From Plutella xylostella (taxonomy: Eukaryota > Arthropoda > Insecta > Lepidoptera > Plutellidae): a stretch of 64,000 nucleotides of DNA. The stretch is taken from the NCBI RefSeq assembly GCF_932276165.1, contig NC_063984.1:10113501-10177500 (forward strand), written 5' to 3'. The translations under genes and the position numbers were made by a program. Numbering within the stretch: the stretch's first letter is position 1; each line of letters opens with the position of its first letter. Below are positions 53,281-64,000 of this stretch, piece by piece. Below the pieces are notes generated by a model. That model had not been told where the DNA came from. It saw only the letters and a list, made by a program, of their open reading frames with translations, and ran no database searches.

Positions 53281-53436
53281 CATCATCATCATCATCAGCC
53301 AATAGCAGTCCACTGTTAGACGTAGGCCTCTCCCAAAGCACGCCACTGGATGCGATCTTTAGTTTTCCGCATCCAATCATAACCAGCCACCTTTCGCAAG
53401 TCGTCACCCCATCTACCCGGAGGGCGTCCCACACTA
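53281..53436 (-). pseudogene. LINE 3' end with ORF2 C-terminal remnant
   Basis: On the minus strand it encodes GRPPGRWGDDLRKVAGYDWM and then KDRIQWRALGEAYV, a well-known LINE ORF2 C-terminal end. The UTR follows and ends in (TGA)n at 53281-53298. It is the same family as the 59-bp insertion at 41723-41781. It is 5'-truncated to about 155 bp. Confidence 0.75.
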
Positions 53437-53679
53437 TATATTACGAGTACCTATCTACTAATCATAAGTTTAACCTGATTCCACTCCATCAACCGAGCAG
53501 TCATTTATAATAGGACACTAATTATGATGGATCTAACAAGACGATACGTGGAATTAGACTAAATATACGCGCATACTCGGATTAGCCATTCATTTCCAAT
53601 GCTTTTATTTGTTTGAGGATTAATTTAGAGATGGTGTTTCAATAAACTTATTTAAGAAGCGAAGATTATTTAAAAGATT
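53437..53679. other. No gene recognised
   Basis: Short AT-rich spacer. Confidence 0.4.
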
Positions 53680-53810
53680 ATTTATTTATTTAATCCTTTA
53701 TTGCACAAATATATGAATAAGTGTACAAAGGGTGGACTTAATGCTAAAAGCATTTTCTACCAGTCAACCCAACCCATATTTAATTATTGTACTAATCATG
53801 CAATTGAAAC
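53680..53810 (-). mobile_element. LINE 3' UTR fragment
   Basis: Same family as 27375-27510: GGTGGACTTAATGCTAAAAG plus CATTTTCTACCAGTCAACCC. On the minus strand it ends GTGCAATAAAGGATTAAATA, with a polyadenylation signal and an AAAT-type tail. Confidence 0.6.
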
Positions 53811-54140
53811 GCCATTTAGTTTTTACCCATCAGATTCAGCCTTCGCATAACCCATTCAATAAAATTTAATGTGAATTTATATAAGTAGGAGCTTCTAACT
53901 GAAATGGATCGTGGGATTCGTGCGTATATACACAGAGCATCGCTTTAATGGATGGCCGGAAAAATATGCTTCACGATATAGGGTTGCCAATAAGGAAAAT
54001 CACACCGTGGATTACATTTTTTAACGTGTATTGGCTGACTTTTGGTGTTTCAGCATGTATTGTGGTTAGATACCTAATTTAAGAACTAAATATTGTCATG
54101 TTCATTGAGGTAAACAAATGAACATGCATGGTGATGGTGA

Positions 54141-54895
54141 TGTCGCAGGCATTTTGTAAGATCTCGCCGTTTACATACGGCGTCGTCAGTTTACAAACGC
54201 TCGCTGTTTTGTAATATGCCGAAGGCAGTATGTATATTGCCGTGTCATTTTATAATATGCCACAACATTTCATTGACAATCCATACGCCGTTTGCATAAT
54301 GCCGCGGCAAATTGAAGAATTTAGTTCTGGTTCTTACCACGCGCGGCGCTGTTGATCACAACAACAAAAATGGCGTCAAGTAGTGATTCTGTGACTCAAT
54401 AAATACTCAAAACAGTGCAAATATTACGAGTGTAGAAGCATTCTCACCAAATAATTGTGACTTTAAAGTCTTTTATTACAGTGCAGGAGCAGTAAAAAGG
54501 CCGTAGACAAACGAAAAAGTTTTTGAGGTTATCCCGCACCTAAAAACTACTACGTTATCCATAGATCCCGGTGTACGGAGGACACATGCAGCATATTAAT
54601 TAAGACCTTCATAAATTATTTAGTAAAGGGTTTAGCGTTAGCGTTGCTTTGGTACCTACTTTAGAAAACCAAAGTAAAAAGTCTTACTTGAAATCCTGAA
54701 ATAAAGTCAGATTTTTCCATTTTTTTCAAGTTCAAACTGTGTTTTGTCATGGTCACCCTAAAACTGCAATTGACTTCGAAATCAGAACGATTGAATGAGT
54801 TATCAATATGCCTTCGGCAAATTACAAAACAGCGAGCGTTTGTGTACTGACGACGCCGTATGAAAACGGCGAGATCTTACAAATTGCCTGCGACA
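54141..54895. mobile_element. 755-bp TIR element (TGTCGCAGG family)
   Basis: The left arm 54141-54232 (TGTCGCAGGCATTTTGTAAG, CTCGCCGTTTACATACGGCG) and right arm 54804-54895 are inverted repeats of about 92 bp with several mismatches. Each arm contains its own small hairpin (CGCCGT...ACGGCG). The interior lacks a transposase frame. A fragment of the same family lies at 34590-34737, and the 35570 element shares the terminal 11 bp. Confidence 0.8.
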
Positions 54896-56835
54896 GTTGT
54901 CGACATCAGAAAGCTACAGAAAAATACTAGACTAGCGTTTTCACAGAAAGAAAATCTTGAGACATAGAGGGTAGCGGTCTGCCAACAAGAAAATGACCCA
55001 AGATAAGAAAAAGTGTCTTCAGTAGGTTTTCTAGCCATATGCTCCTCGGTGAAAAAAATACTACCTATTTGAAAAAATAATACACATTTATAAAAATACA
55101 ACTGACAACCCTACACACAACAATGGCGGACAGCTTCGCGTTACGTCAGTCCAGTTGATTTACTTCGCGATCACCATAATTCTGCAGTTTTCACACGCAA
55201 AACGCAACCTTATTCAACCGTGATACGGCTGGCCCCAAAAAAGTATGACCTGTTGGTAAGTTTATGTTGTAAAATATAGAGCGTTTAGAAAAAGGCCGCA
55301 ATTTAGCAGGCAAATTGTGGAGGGGCGGGCGTAATAAATATGAAACTGTCCGAGGTTTTCACCTGACCCTTAAATTGATGGATTGGGTTTCAGGATTTAA
55401 ATTGCGATGGGGCCAGCAAGTTATTCAGGAGAAGCAGACGTGACGTGGATCAGAGATGCAGTATTTTGATTTATAGGTTTATGTGTGCAAACAAACTACG
55501 CACGCTTTGGATATATTTTATACCATATACTTGACCGGATCATGCAGTGTACACTTCTTTGCACTGACGAATATTACATTTCGCAGTCCAGGACTGGGGC
55601 AGATATATGTACCTATAAAAGTATTGATAACTTAAGTAATTTGCTATCGTATGCTGGAAGTGTGTGTGGAGGAAGTAACATGGCGCCTGCGGCGTGGGTG
55701 CATCAACATACACAATCGCATCAAGGTACACATACACTTATTTAGCCAGTAAGTACTTACCTAGGTAAGGTACTTAGGTACCTCAGTTATAATGAAGTAA
55801 GTTACAAAGGAGGAACTACAAAATCAACGCTACAAACATCCAAAATAATTAAAAGACCGAGGCTTTAATCCTTTGAAACATTCAGCTGTAAAACTCTCGC
55901 TTACAACTAAATAAAGTTTGGCCACCTCGCCACCGGAAGCGCGAACTACGAGCGCGGCGGCGACTAACCATTTCCGGTCGCCGAAAATCGTGGTTTATTT
56001 ATAGAAGGAAAATATATTGGCATCATATATTAAAGAAGCAGTCTTGCGGTCAAGTATAAGGGGAAAATTGGGTTGAGATTCCGGAGTTTTTATAGCTGTG
56101 TTTTTTTTTGGGTTTATCAACGCTATAGCGAATTTAGTTTGTATGTATGCACATATTATACACGTATATGTAACGGCTTTATTGTCAGCTCAAACTGTTT
56201 TTAACGTAGCATTTGTATGTATTATATATGAATATTTATTCAATTTCATACGAATGCTCGAATCTTGAAAGACTGAAACTATTTGGATGCTCGAAAATAC
56301 CAACAATCAAGTCACCTGAGAAAAAATAATAAAATGAATCTTTTAGCTAGGCGACCTGACAATATTCTAAATCTTATATTTTCAACGTATAATTTCGCTT
56401 GCTCTCATCAGATGTTTTATCAAAAATGCTGATTAAGATGGCAGGTCTTCCGCAAGCCGGTTAACTTTGGCACAAGTTAAAGTTACGAGTAGATAAACCT
56501 GAAAACACTATTTAGCGATTTCATGTTTGCAAACAGGATTTCAGCAGAGCATTGTAACGCTAAGTGGGCGCCAAACAAATACCACTTGTAGTTGGAAATT
56601 CACTCTTACGATGTACGGATTAAGGATGTTACCTTTATAGTAGAAGTGGTAGTTCGTTAAACCGCGTTTAACTGAGAGTTGTGAAATGCGGTTACAGCTG
56701 TATTATGCCATTAACTTCCTTACTACAAAGAAATGAATGGAAAAAAATGTGTACATTCATAATATATATTTATGTATACGCATTGAAATTACCGTAAGTA
56801 GATATAGCATGACAAAAGAAGATGATTATGTTACA
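54896..56835. other. No gene recognised
   Basis: Mostly AT-rich DNA. 55920-55990 is a small CpG-rich island without a clear frame. Short frames here have no domains or splice context. Confidence 0.4.
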
Positions 56836-57030
56836 AAGAAAGTATTGAAAATGAGACCTGAAGGAAGGCGTAAGAGAGGAAGACCAAGAAAGACGTGGCT
56901 TGATTGCGTGAAAGAAAATATGAGAGAGTGTGGAGTGAATGAGGATATATGACAGAGGATAGGGTAAAATGGCGTAACATGACGAACAAAGCCCCTAAAT
57001 AAGGATAAGGCAAGGAAGAAGAAGAAGATG
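56836..57030 (+). pseudogene. RTE-like LINE ORF2 C-terminal relic with A/G-rich tail
   Basis: The frame with LKMRPEGRRKRGRPRKTWLD then CVKENMRECGVNED is the characteristic end of RTE/BovB-like ORF2 proteins (GRPRKTWLDCVKEDM pattern). A stop and frame changes follow. It ends in GAAGAAGAAGAAG, a normal LINE 3' tail. 5'-truncated, dead. Confidence 0.7.
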
Positions 57031-59879
57031 GCTCAAAGTCGAGTTCCGTTCTGCGTGAGTTTGCAAATCTCTAGCTGAGAATTTAGCAGACAAGATTCTA
57101 GTTACAGCGTAAATGTGTACCAATATACCTACCGTGTCTATTCATATTTAACGAGATATTTGAGAGGTAAATCATTTTTGTTTACATCTTGAATAATGGT
57201 AGGTGGGTATGCCAAGGAGACGGGAGATGAAAGTGGCGAGTAGAGTAGACCAACTATTATTATTCCGAGGAATAATTGCAGTTTTCTGGTCAAGGACGGG
57301 ATAATTCATGTGCGGGCTCATTAATTCTAGTAGAGATACAGGATGTTACAAAAACGGTATACTAAGCCGAGAAGGCATTCTTTTGTTCTATATACGACTT
57401 TTGAATATGCTTTTTATACAAACTTTGTTACGTTATTTTTAGTACAGGGATTCAAAATGAAATAAACGAATTTTTCAAAACTCATATAACAAAAGTTGTT
57501 ATGAACCATTATGCACCCCCTTTCGCCTGTAAAGCAATGTTAAAACTCACGTTAGACATTTTATGAAGGAATAAAGAATACGGCTTTCTCATTAGGTACC
57601 TGAAAAAAAGAGAATAAAATTAAAGTCTAAATTACGAAGCTTGTTGTTGAAATTTAAACATGTATGTAGTCAGTTATGATCAAAATATACTGTTCTTTTT
57701 TCTCCAGGCTACGTCTCATATATACCATACCGTTCATAATAATATACTTAGGCACTAGTATTACCAATAGCAAGTGCAACTATATGCTAACTGGCACTCA
57801 CAACCACGACGTACCAAGTGCGAAATCCTCACCTAAATCCCAAAAATAAACTGCGCATTTTTTTCACTGTGGCAACACTATTGACAGTGGCAGACACGTT
57901 TAAATATTAACCGCTTAGCCCGGATGCGGATGTAAATAAAATATGTTATTTGCGCTGTCAATCAATTGAAAGGAGGTTTATTACCTGCCAGGACGCGGCT
58001 GGAAATAAAAAGATCGGTTAAAGATCAAGTGACACGTTCCCTTTTTAAAAAGACGGAAGAAAGCGAGCGATTTGTGGCTTTGGTTCTTTCACTTGATAGT
58101 CCTGTCGAATATGGTATAATAAGATACATAAGTTGCTACAGCTGTAGCAATAAGGGATATTTTTTTTAATTTCAATTATATAATTTCATTGTTATGTACA
58201 ACTACTTTTTTATTTTGTAGAGCGGTATCGTTATTGTCCGACATGAAAGAAGGCAGGAAAGACAATTCAGTAAATAATATTTTACCGAAATAAACATACA
58301 AAATAGTATTTTGTAGTCGATTTGATACACAAATCTGATTAGATCCGGAGGTCCGGTCCCCGGGGTCTATTCCGCATAACTTTTTCTACTTCATCAAAAG
58401 TGATTTGTAGAAATTGACCCTTAGAAATATTGAATAGACCCAGCGGGGATGTCCTACTTACAACTTAACGACTTTGAAAAGAGAATATTGAGTACTTCCG
58501 GCGCCAACGGTCGCCGTTTCAGGTTAGTTCGAGTACAAATTCAATATATATTTAAATTATGTTAATGCTAAACTTGCGCTGATCATCACTTCAAAGACTT
58601 AATTAATTTAGACTAAATGAAACAGACCGGGATGGCTCTTTACAAATTCGAAGTATACTGGTAGAGTTTTGGGATTTTTCGTTCGATAAAAAATAATGAA
58701 CAAAAATGCCTTTTAAAAAGTATCAAATATAATACAGTGTAAAAAAAGTTTTCTAAGTACTCGAATATTGAAAACGTTACCCTTGTATAAAATTCGTACA
58801 TAACCAACTTCAACAAATCATTAAGAACAACAACAGTAATAATAATATAACGAAAATTTCATTCAGACACTGAAACGGCAGGTAACTTTATCAAACAACA
58901 AAAATAAATTAATTTTAAATGTACGTTTTCGAACAAATGAAAACGGCGTACTTTTTTTATTGTGAAAATGAACAATTTGTGAAGTATTCTCGGAGTTTTT
59001 TGCAATAAAATTAGGGGAAGACGATTAGCATTGTTTAAAGTTATAACCATTGAGAGTATCTAGAAAAGTACTTGATGTACCATGTATTGTAACTCATGCC
59101 TGTAACCAGTAAAAACCAGGCAGTACGCCATTATTTACTTAATTAAATTTCAGTAGTTTCTGAATGTACCTACATTTGGGTCTAGATTAGTAAAATATTA
59201 TAATTATACGTTATGCATGGGATGGTCTGTTTTATATATTTTATTTTATAATGATAACAACACTAAACATAAAACATACGAAACAAAAATTATAACGGTA
59301 CCTACGACTAATTTCTTTCACCATTCCACGAGCACAATACAAAAACACCTCAAGCGCTAATGACCTACAAAAATAAGACACCTGAAGGATTAAGCAACAA
59401 AATCCTTATACTTAAGGAAGTATTACTCTAATCCGACGCCACCGTAACCTTACACCGAAGAGGTCTTACGTCGATAGTGTTATGCCAACCTTACGAACTC
59501 ACATTATCAGGGCTGGCAACTTTACGCATTAGGGCCCACATGTAGTGGATGATAGATAGGTAGTGTTGGCGGCTCCGATTGTTGCCAACTTCTGAAGGGC
59601 CTGTTTTTCTTCATGGAATCTAGAGTTATACTCTGGTAGTTATCTGATTAATAGTCAGAGGAGTTTAAATGCGCACGAAACCGATTTTCATAAATTTATA
59701 GTGAAACAGCGTCGATAATGCCGATGAAGAAGAGGCGATTGTTTGAATTTCTACACAAAGAACACTGAATGCAATGCGTCCGTCGCATCAATGAAGCAGA
59801 CTAAGATTTATCACGTCACTGTCACAGATTACAAAGATTAATAACAATTCATTAGTACCCATACCCTACTACTTTTTAG
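57031..59879. other. No gene recognised
   Basis: AT-rich DNA. A dispersed-repeat piece at about 57347-57420 (GTTACAAAAACGGTATACTA, AGCCGAGAAGG) is related to 30972-31030. If the exon call at 59880 is right, the sequence just upstream is intron, ending in a good polypyrimidine-AG (CCCTACTACTTTTTAG). Confidence 0.4.
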
Positions 59880-60071
59880 TGTTGGAGGACTCGAGCCCTT
59901 TTATACCACCATAGACTACAAACTCTATCAGACCTCTCGGATTCCGATCCAGGACTCGCCGTTGGAGGATTACGCACGCGTCACCGGGTCTCGTTATCTG
60001 ACGCGCTGGCAGCCGGCCAATCAACGATTAGAATCAACAGACGCCATCCATTACCTGTGTATATTCTGCAG
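59880..60071 (+). CDS. Candidate internal exon of a host gene (function unknown)
   Basis: 192 bp between an acceptor-like CCCTACTACTTTTTAG and a donor-like TTCTGCAG/GTGACC. From 59881 one frame is open for 63 codons and both ends fall in phase 2, so the exon would keep the frame. The peptide includes EPFYTTIDYKLYQTSRIPIQ, DSPLEDYARVTGSRYL and TRWQPANQRLES. Third codon positions are about 60% GC against an AT-rich background, as in many lepidopteran exons. I do not recognise the protein and no companion exon was found. A different donor, such as the GT near 60058, is possible. Chance cannot be excluded. Confidence 0.45.
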
Positions 60072-60183
60072 GTGACCTGGAAACTATTCTGCGTTCATGT
60101 ACTGAAAGGTGTATTTTAATTGGTGTGTCTGTGTGTTATTTATTGCATGGTAGGTTCCCCGCGCGAGCTTCGCTTCGTTTCCT

Positions 60184-60317
60184 GCGGCCGCTACACGGGT
60201 TGGTTATCGACGTCGATAAACTCGTTTAATGCGCGTTCCACCAATCACAGCGCTGTATTTATGGCAAATTGCGATATAGTCACGTTTATCAATGTTGATA
60301 ACCTGTGTAGCGGCAGC
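60184..60317. mobile_element. MITE of the GCGGCAGC family, best copy
   Basis: GCGGCCGCTACACGGGTTGG at the left and AACCTGTGTAGCGGCAGC at the right are imperfect inverted repeats. The body CGTTCCACCAATCACAGCGC and GTATTTATGGCAAATTGCGA matches 40784-40927. Confidence 0.65.
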
Positions 60318-62713
60318 TCTGGGATATAGGATAATGTAACATTATCATAATCAGCCAAGGAGAACCACCATCTGCCCTCAGCCCTCCATTATCCCTAAAA
60401 CGAATTCCCAGGACAAAAGCCAGTTTATTTATAAATACAAAGTTCGATGAACTGTAATGATAGATAACTTAAGTCCTCGAAGAGAAAGTCGTCAATGTGT
60501 CAAAATAGAAAGGGCACAAGGTGTTCCATTGACATATAGGTTTGTATGTAATTTAAGATAATTCTAGGAAGGTTAAAATAAGCATAACACCTGCCTTTCC
60601 TCACAAAGAGACATTCGTTATTTAGCGATTCTATAAATAGAGCTGAATTAATTACACTCCTATGTAAGATGAAAGCAAATCTAATTGGTTTCACTGATCA
60701 AAGAAAATAGTATATAATAATTATAATATGTATACGAATATAGGTATGTGTAAGTAGTTGTAAACTAATAGCACAAATAAATGCTGTAAGTATCGGTACT
60801 TGAATGAAACGGCTATAATTATAATAATTATTTATTATTTGCTTAAAGTATTCGTGTCGTGTTAGATTTTATTCCAAACTCTTCTGAAACTACTATCAAA
60901 GTTAATACTTATCGATCATTCATCAAAAGTTTTTACTTCAAGTCTTTAAAAAAATGCGTTACGGCGAAGCAACGTTAATTAATGGAAATTTTTACGTTGA
61001 AGCGTATGTCTTTTCCCAACTTTGAGGTTGCCGCAATCTCACACAGGAACCTTTTAGCTGAGTCTTATCTTTATCATAAGAATAAAGCTAAAAATTCTCT
61101 ACTGTACAACGGTACGGGTTTTGTGCCAACACAGCTTTAAAAGAGTAATCTTTAACATACTCTATGTTATAAAATATATGTCGTAATGTATGTGTAAAGA
61201 AATTTCTTAAGTTCTCTTCAAAATTACCCTAATACTCAGATCTCAATCTCAATCAATCTTTCCAGTTTAAGCAGAACTGCTTTTCAATATAAAAAATATA
61301 CTTAATATTTATAATCTACCAATTTTATTACAAATATATTGTGTGGAAGAAATTATGCCTGGTTGCTGTTTACTTATTGAATACTATAGTTAACTTAATA
61401 TGAAAACACACTAACAATACTAACCTATAACGTTCGTATGACCTTTTCAAAGTGCCGACTCTACAGTTGCGACCTCCAAGCGAACCAATCACAATATAAG
61501 CTGCTTTGTCAATACAACCTGAAAGCCGACACTCTGAACTTTCCTTTTAACTACAGCCAGCAAAATACCAGGGCCGCATCACGACAAAAGGATGGCCAGG
61601 AAATTTTCATTTCCAACACTGTATATCTCGGCGAACTGGCAATCACAATGGGTTTATAAAGAAAACTGGTGTTTATCGCAGTCTAGTAGGTATCTCAACA
61701 AGACGTAAGGGATATCAGTGAAACTGCAAAACGGTAGAGCAAAGCAGAGGCAAGCGCCTATTCAACCGAGAAGATCAATATAATAAAATTCAATAACATA
61801 ATTTTATGTTATATGTAGTTCAGTTTTCATAATTTTATTTACAATTAGGTTAGGCTTCATTAGTTAAATGTTAATTTATATTATAACCTTGAATAAATTT
61901 CAAACATAACATAACCTAAAAATCTCGGATATCAAGTAAGAGGCATCATACAACTTAGGATCAGCTGAACTAATCTCGAAGAAACATGAATGTAGATTTT
62001 TTTAAGCGGTGCAGGCAAATCTGTTTTGCGCTGTTCTTATAAATACTTTTCAAATACGAGTTCAGAGACCGAGAAGATCTTAGCTCAATTGTAATTGTCA
62101 ACACACGATCAACTTAAACCAGCAAAAATGATCACCCATCACCACAGGCAAATATAGCGGGCATTATCAAGACCACACATGAAGATTTATAATCCTATCA
62201 TCAATCCACTCTGGGCTGAGAATGGCCAGATATTACTAGAACCCAGATGCCCACTGCAACAAGATATACTAGCCGCCAGGTTAAAGTGGATAAGGATTAA
62301 TTGTACAGTCGGCCAGAGCGCCGAGTGCAAGTTTTGATCATTTACAAACACAAATGCTTGCGTTTTTATCTGTCAACTGGATATGAAGTGCGAGTTTTTG
62401 CATTGTTTGAGTAGTCGCGAGTAAACGTGAATTTCTATGGCGCGGGAGAGTCGCCGTATACGTACACGTATAGTGATTGTTCAACATTTTTTTTCATATA
62501 TAGATATATCAAAATGAAATGTATAGGTAAATATTGCCACTAGAAAAATCCTCATCTGATATTCATCTAGATATTTTTTATTTTTTTATTTTTTGTCAAA
62601 ATTCTACGAACTGATGACCAGTTCAAAAATGTTTCCAATTTATGTTACGAAATAAGTGAAGGGTAAAACAATATTGGAAATACAGCAGTTTTAACAAAAT
62701 ACTTTTATAAAGT
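60318..62713. other. No gene confirmed
   Basis: AT-rich DNA. A 73-codon frame at 61438-61659 is somewhat GC-richer than its surroundings but shows no domain and no clear splice pair. Nothing else stands out. Confidence 0.4.
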
Positions 62714-63138
62714 TAAACACTCACGGGCAATGAAAAGGTTCCACTGAGAAAATTAAGCAATGGGCAATGTCTGAAAAAAATCGATAATGCTCATTATTTT
62801 TCTGATGATAGGAATAACCCTCCGTATCATCCAAAAAAAACTCAGATTTTTTCTATGCGTTAGTAATTTTATAAAAATAAAAACATTTCAAGTTTCACAA
62901 AACGGGGATTATCAATGTCGAATTTTTTGTCGGACATTGCCCATTACTCCTAAACGGAAAAGGCCACCTTAATGACGCATTCTGCAACATTGAAGTACAT
63001 TTAACAAAGCATCATGATATTACCAACTAAAAACGATAATATTTTTTCCTTTTTTTAAATTGAATGTTTGAAAAAGTTGAATTGAATGTTTGGTGTCGGC
63101 ATTTTTCGAGTGGAACTTTTTCATTGCCCGGCAGTGTA
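62714..63138. mobile_element. 421-bp mariner/Tc1-like MITE
   Basis: The left end (AACACTCACGGGCAATGAAA plus AGGTTCCACT) and right end (GAGTGGAACTTTTTCATTGC plus CCGGCAGTG) are imperfect inverted repeats of about 28 bp. TA flanks both sides (62714-62715, 63137-63138), the Tc1/mariner target. No transposase frame is present. A partial copy is at 3268-3466. Confidence 0.75.
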
Positions 63139-63451
63139 ATTAATCGAAAAGGTTGTTGATTTTATAGTGTAATTAAAAATATCGATTTCTGGACACAGCA
63201 AAGCTACACTATTAAACAAACATTGAATGAATACACAGCGTAAAGCTGAAAATCCAATATTCTCATGTAACTTTCACAACTTTTAAGGTTTTAATAATTT
63301 TTCTATCAGAGATAACGCTAAAAACATAGTGAACGTGGAATATATATTTAATAAAAAAAAGTTTATTTGATATATATCGTTTACACTTTGAAACATAATA
63401 ATGTAGTACGAGTATTTTTTACAGAAATAATCAGCAATCTAGCTTTTTGCT
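63139..63451. other. No gene recognised
   Basis: AT-rich spacer between the MITE and a SINE. Confidence 0.4.
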
Positions 63452-63699
63452 AGAGCGGTGGTAGCTCAATCGGAAGCGCCCGCTTCTCACGCCAGAGATG
63501 CTGGTTCGTATCCAATACCAATAAGTTCCTTGGAAATTAAGTACAATGTACACCACCGCTCTTACGGTGAAGGAAAACATTATTTTATAATTATGTTATT
63601 TTATTTATTATTTTGTATGATTTAAAATGTATGTGTTTAGTTTATAATATGGGCCACTGATGCCTGAAATAAAGGTTTATTATTATTATTATTATTATG
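63452..63699 (+). mobile_element. tRNA-derived SINE with LINE-like 3' end
   Basis: The head AGAGCGGTGGTAGCTCAATC with box A-like TAGCTCAATCGG and box B-like GGTTCGTATCC resembles a tRNA promoter. The body has ACGGTGAAGGAAAACAT. The 3' part reads GGGCCACTGATGCCTGAAAT plus AAAGG and ends in (TTA)n at about 63677-63699. The head matches the copy at 52240-52436. Confidence 0.75.
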
Positions 63700-63744
63700 C
63701 CCGGCTCGCGATATATGTTTAATTATGTACAGAGGTTCATCGAA

Positions 63745-63805
63745 AAGCATATGCCTCGCTTGCGGGTCACCTCTGACTACGCCTTCAGGGATTACAGTCG
63801 ATCAT
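63745..63805 (+). repeat. SINE-like dispersed fragment
   Basis: CTTGCGGGTCACCTCTGACT plus ACGCCTTCAGGGATTACAGT is shared with 53105-53228 and, inverted, with 47375-47505. Only the core is present. Confidence 0.5.
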
Positions 63806-64000
63806 AGCAATATACATGTAGCGGGCCAATCTAATGGGGCGGTATCATCATCGTTGCTGTCCCTGTGTAGTTCATCTGTGGTAGTTCAGGCACTGTTTCA
63901 CAACACCTGATCTAATCTACCTTGGACAGACGTACACTACCTTGTTTCTTGTGTCTATATACAGGTAGATATGTGGAGATCGTATGCGGCTAAGTAGAGA
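63806..64000. other. No gene recognised
   Basis: Window end. The short frame overlapping it has no supported function. Confidence 0.4.

Noticed and set aside
61438..61659. 73-codon frame as a possible host exon
   Set aside because: No recognisable domain, no convincing acceptor and donor pair, only mild GC enrichment.
63452..63530. Functional tRNA gene
   Set aside because: Box A and B are present, but the acceptor arms do not close and the sequence is shared with another SINE copy at 52240-52436.

Overview
The window looks like a piece of a moth or butterfly (Lepidoptera) nuclear genome. It is AT-rich and gene-poor, and most of what can be recognised is transposable elements. The host call rests on a Lep1-type Helitron-like insertion, tRNA-derived SINEs with LINE-like 3' ends, non-LTR elements ending in short simple repeats, and many short inverted-repeat elements. 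I found no complete host gene, no CRISPR array and no functional tRNA or rRNA gene. One stretch (59880-60071) looks like an internal host exon.

Layout. 1-9236: mostly unassigned sequence with palindromes, foldbacks and MITE-like repeats. 9241-18474: a recent LTR element with two identical 226-bp LTRs and a CCAT target duplication. It carries only a gag gene, then a 22-bp tandem array, and a complete two-ORF CR1-group LINE (about 12291-18145) sits inside it. 18475-21177: unassigned sequence, one MITE and a fragment of a 5S-derived SINE. 21178-26490: a structurally complete DIRS-type tyrosine-recombinase retrotransposon with inverted terminal repeats, an internal complementary region and all genes open. 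26491-43477: relics of LINEs and SINEs, a Helitron-like insertion, several TIR elements, and a 1.65-kb foldback with a 5S-derived SINE at its centre. 43478-52100: two LINEs on the minus strand, one with a frameshift in ORF2 and one with an intact ORF2 but a damaged ORF1. 52240-64000: SINEs, a TAA-flanked MITE, a 755-bp TIR element, a mariner-like MITE, the candidate host exon and unassigned DNA.

How the genes work together. In the DIRS element, Gag packages the RNA; RT, RNase H and the methyltransferase-like domain make DNA; and the tyrosine recombinase integrates a circle whose junction is templated by the internal complementary region. Its first Gag exon joins the second in phase through a clear intron. 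Gag overlaps Pol in the -1 frame, with a T TTA AAC slippery heptamer and a GC-rich stem 4 nt downstream, so programmed -1 frameshifting is likely. The LINE inside the LTR element has the same heptamer in the correct phase at its ORF1/ORF2 overlap, but with weak structure downstream. The gag-only LTR element would need enzymes from a relative.

All calls come from reading the sequence alone. Family names are by motif and organisation and were not confirmed by a database search.
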